Source: Oscillibacter sp.
Lineage (GTDB): Bacteria; Bacillota; Clostridia; Oscillospirales; Oscillospiraceae
Assembly: GCA_017380995.1 (NCBI GenBank)
Contig: JAFOCY010000120.1
Coordinates: 1-13,663, forward strand
Direction of reading: 5' to 3'
Length of the DNA: 13,663 nucleotides
Positions 13,354 to 13,663 of this stretch are shown here, in pieces. A model generated the notes under the pieces. It saw only the letters and a program-made list of their open reading frames with translations. It searched no databases and was not told the DNA's origin. Each line of letters opens with the position of its first letter. Position 1 is the stretch's first letter. The position numbers were made by a program, and so were the translations under genes.

Positions 13354-13663
13354 TTAAACCACAGCCAGGGGCTTTTCTTTCCTGGGAAGACGCTCCCGGG
13401 CAACAGAAAGCATCAGCTTGATGCGGTTTTCCTGGTTGACGCGGGTGGCGCTGGGGTCATAGTCGATAGGCGTGATATTGGCCTGAGGATAGAGCTCCCG
13501 AATCTTATTGATCATTCCCTTGCCGCAGATGTGGTTCGGCAGGCATCCAAAAGGCTGTGCGCAGACGATATTTTCATAGCCCGCGCGGATCAGCTCCACC
13601 ATCTCGGCGGTAAGGAGCCAGCCCTCGCCCATCTTGTCGCCGGTGGAAATGATGCCGTCAGCC
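13354..13663 (-). CDS. Acyl-CoA dehydratase activase-related protein (DUF2229 type), C-terminal part
   Basis: Only the last 102 residues are in the window; the frame is open to the right edge and an internal ATG at 13632 is not the start. The sequence STGDKMGEGWLLTAEMVELI, then ENIVCAQPFGCLPNHICGKGM, and the DYDPSAT..NQENRIKLML segment are characteristic of the C-terminus of very large (often over 1,000 residue) proteins. They join a 2-hydroxyacyl-CoA dehydratase activase-like ATPase to dehydratase-like domains. Function of the whole is unclear. The Cys-containing QPFGCLPNH may help bind an iron-sulfur cluster (inference). It is convergent with the serine dehydratase operon and shares its terminator. 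Confidence 0.88.
   Translation of the reverse strand, partial: ADGIISTGDKMGEGWLLTAEMVELIRAGYENIVCAQPFGCLPNHICGKGMINKIRELYPQANITPIDYDPSATRVNQENRIKLMLSVARERLPRKEKPLAVV

Noticed and set aside
1..13663. A mobile element, CRISPR array, toxin-antitoxin pair or defence system
   Set aside because: No direct-repeat array, transposase, integrase or recognisable defence gene cluster was seen; the SLOG gene stands alone without effector partners.

Overview
The window looks like chromosomal DNA of an anaerobic gut-type Firmicute, most likely a clostridial relative in the Oscillospirales. Evidence is the AGGAGG-type ribosome binding sites, the split transketolase, the two-subunit iron-sulfur serine dehydratase, an ECF-type riboflavin uptake gene under an FMN riboswitch, the XpaC-like and DUF896 families, and the tail of a large acyl-CoA dehydratase activase-related protein. 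The organism is inferred from gene families, not from a search. I see no insertion sequence, prophage, CRISPR array, tRNA or rRNA.

Layout. At the left edge (minus strand) is the N-terminal subunit of a split transketolase, cut by the window, preceded by a SLOG/DUF1273 gene with its own promoter. That promoter contains a GAAC-N4-GTTC inverted repeat of the Gram-positive LexA type. Divergent from it is a plus-strand promoter, an FMN riboswitch and ribU. Next come dinB (DNA polymerase IV), with a second LexA-like box beside its -10, and a 5-formyltetrahydrofolate cyclo-ligase gene overlapping it by four bases. A six-helix DUF308 membrane protein follows and ends at a hairpin terminator shared with a convergent operon.

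That minus-strand operon runs from about 8.8 kb down to 4.9 kb: an ABC exporter half-transporter, YlmH-like S4 RNA-binding protein, a DUF896 small protein and an XpaC-like membrane protein. Gene junctions are tight or overlapping. Upstream, a cytidylate-kinase-like gene (minus) and a MobA/MocA-like nucleotidyltransferase gene (plus) are divergently transcribed from two good back-to-back promoters.

The nucleotidyltransferase converges on a minus-strand pair, flavoprotein then thiamine diphosphokinase. The two convergent stop codons lie inside one perfect palindromic terminator. Divergent from the flavoprotein is the sdaAB-sdaAA operon (L-serine to pyruvate and ammonia). It ends in a 21-bp-stem terminator that faces the C-terminus of a 2-hydroxyacyl-CoA dehydratase activase-related protein leaving the right edge.

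Most of the window is housekeeping and cofactor metabolism: riboflavin uptake, thiamine diphosphate synthesis, folate, and enzymes that use flavin, thiamine diphosphate or iron-sulfur clusters. I found no clearly new multi-gene system. The most promising lead is local DNA-damage control: the SLOG-family gene and dinB both carry LexA-like operators and flank ribU.
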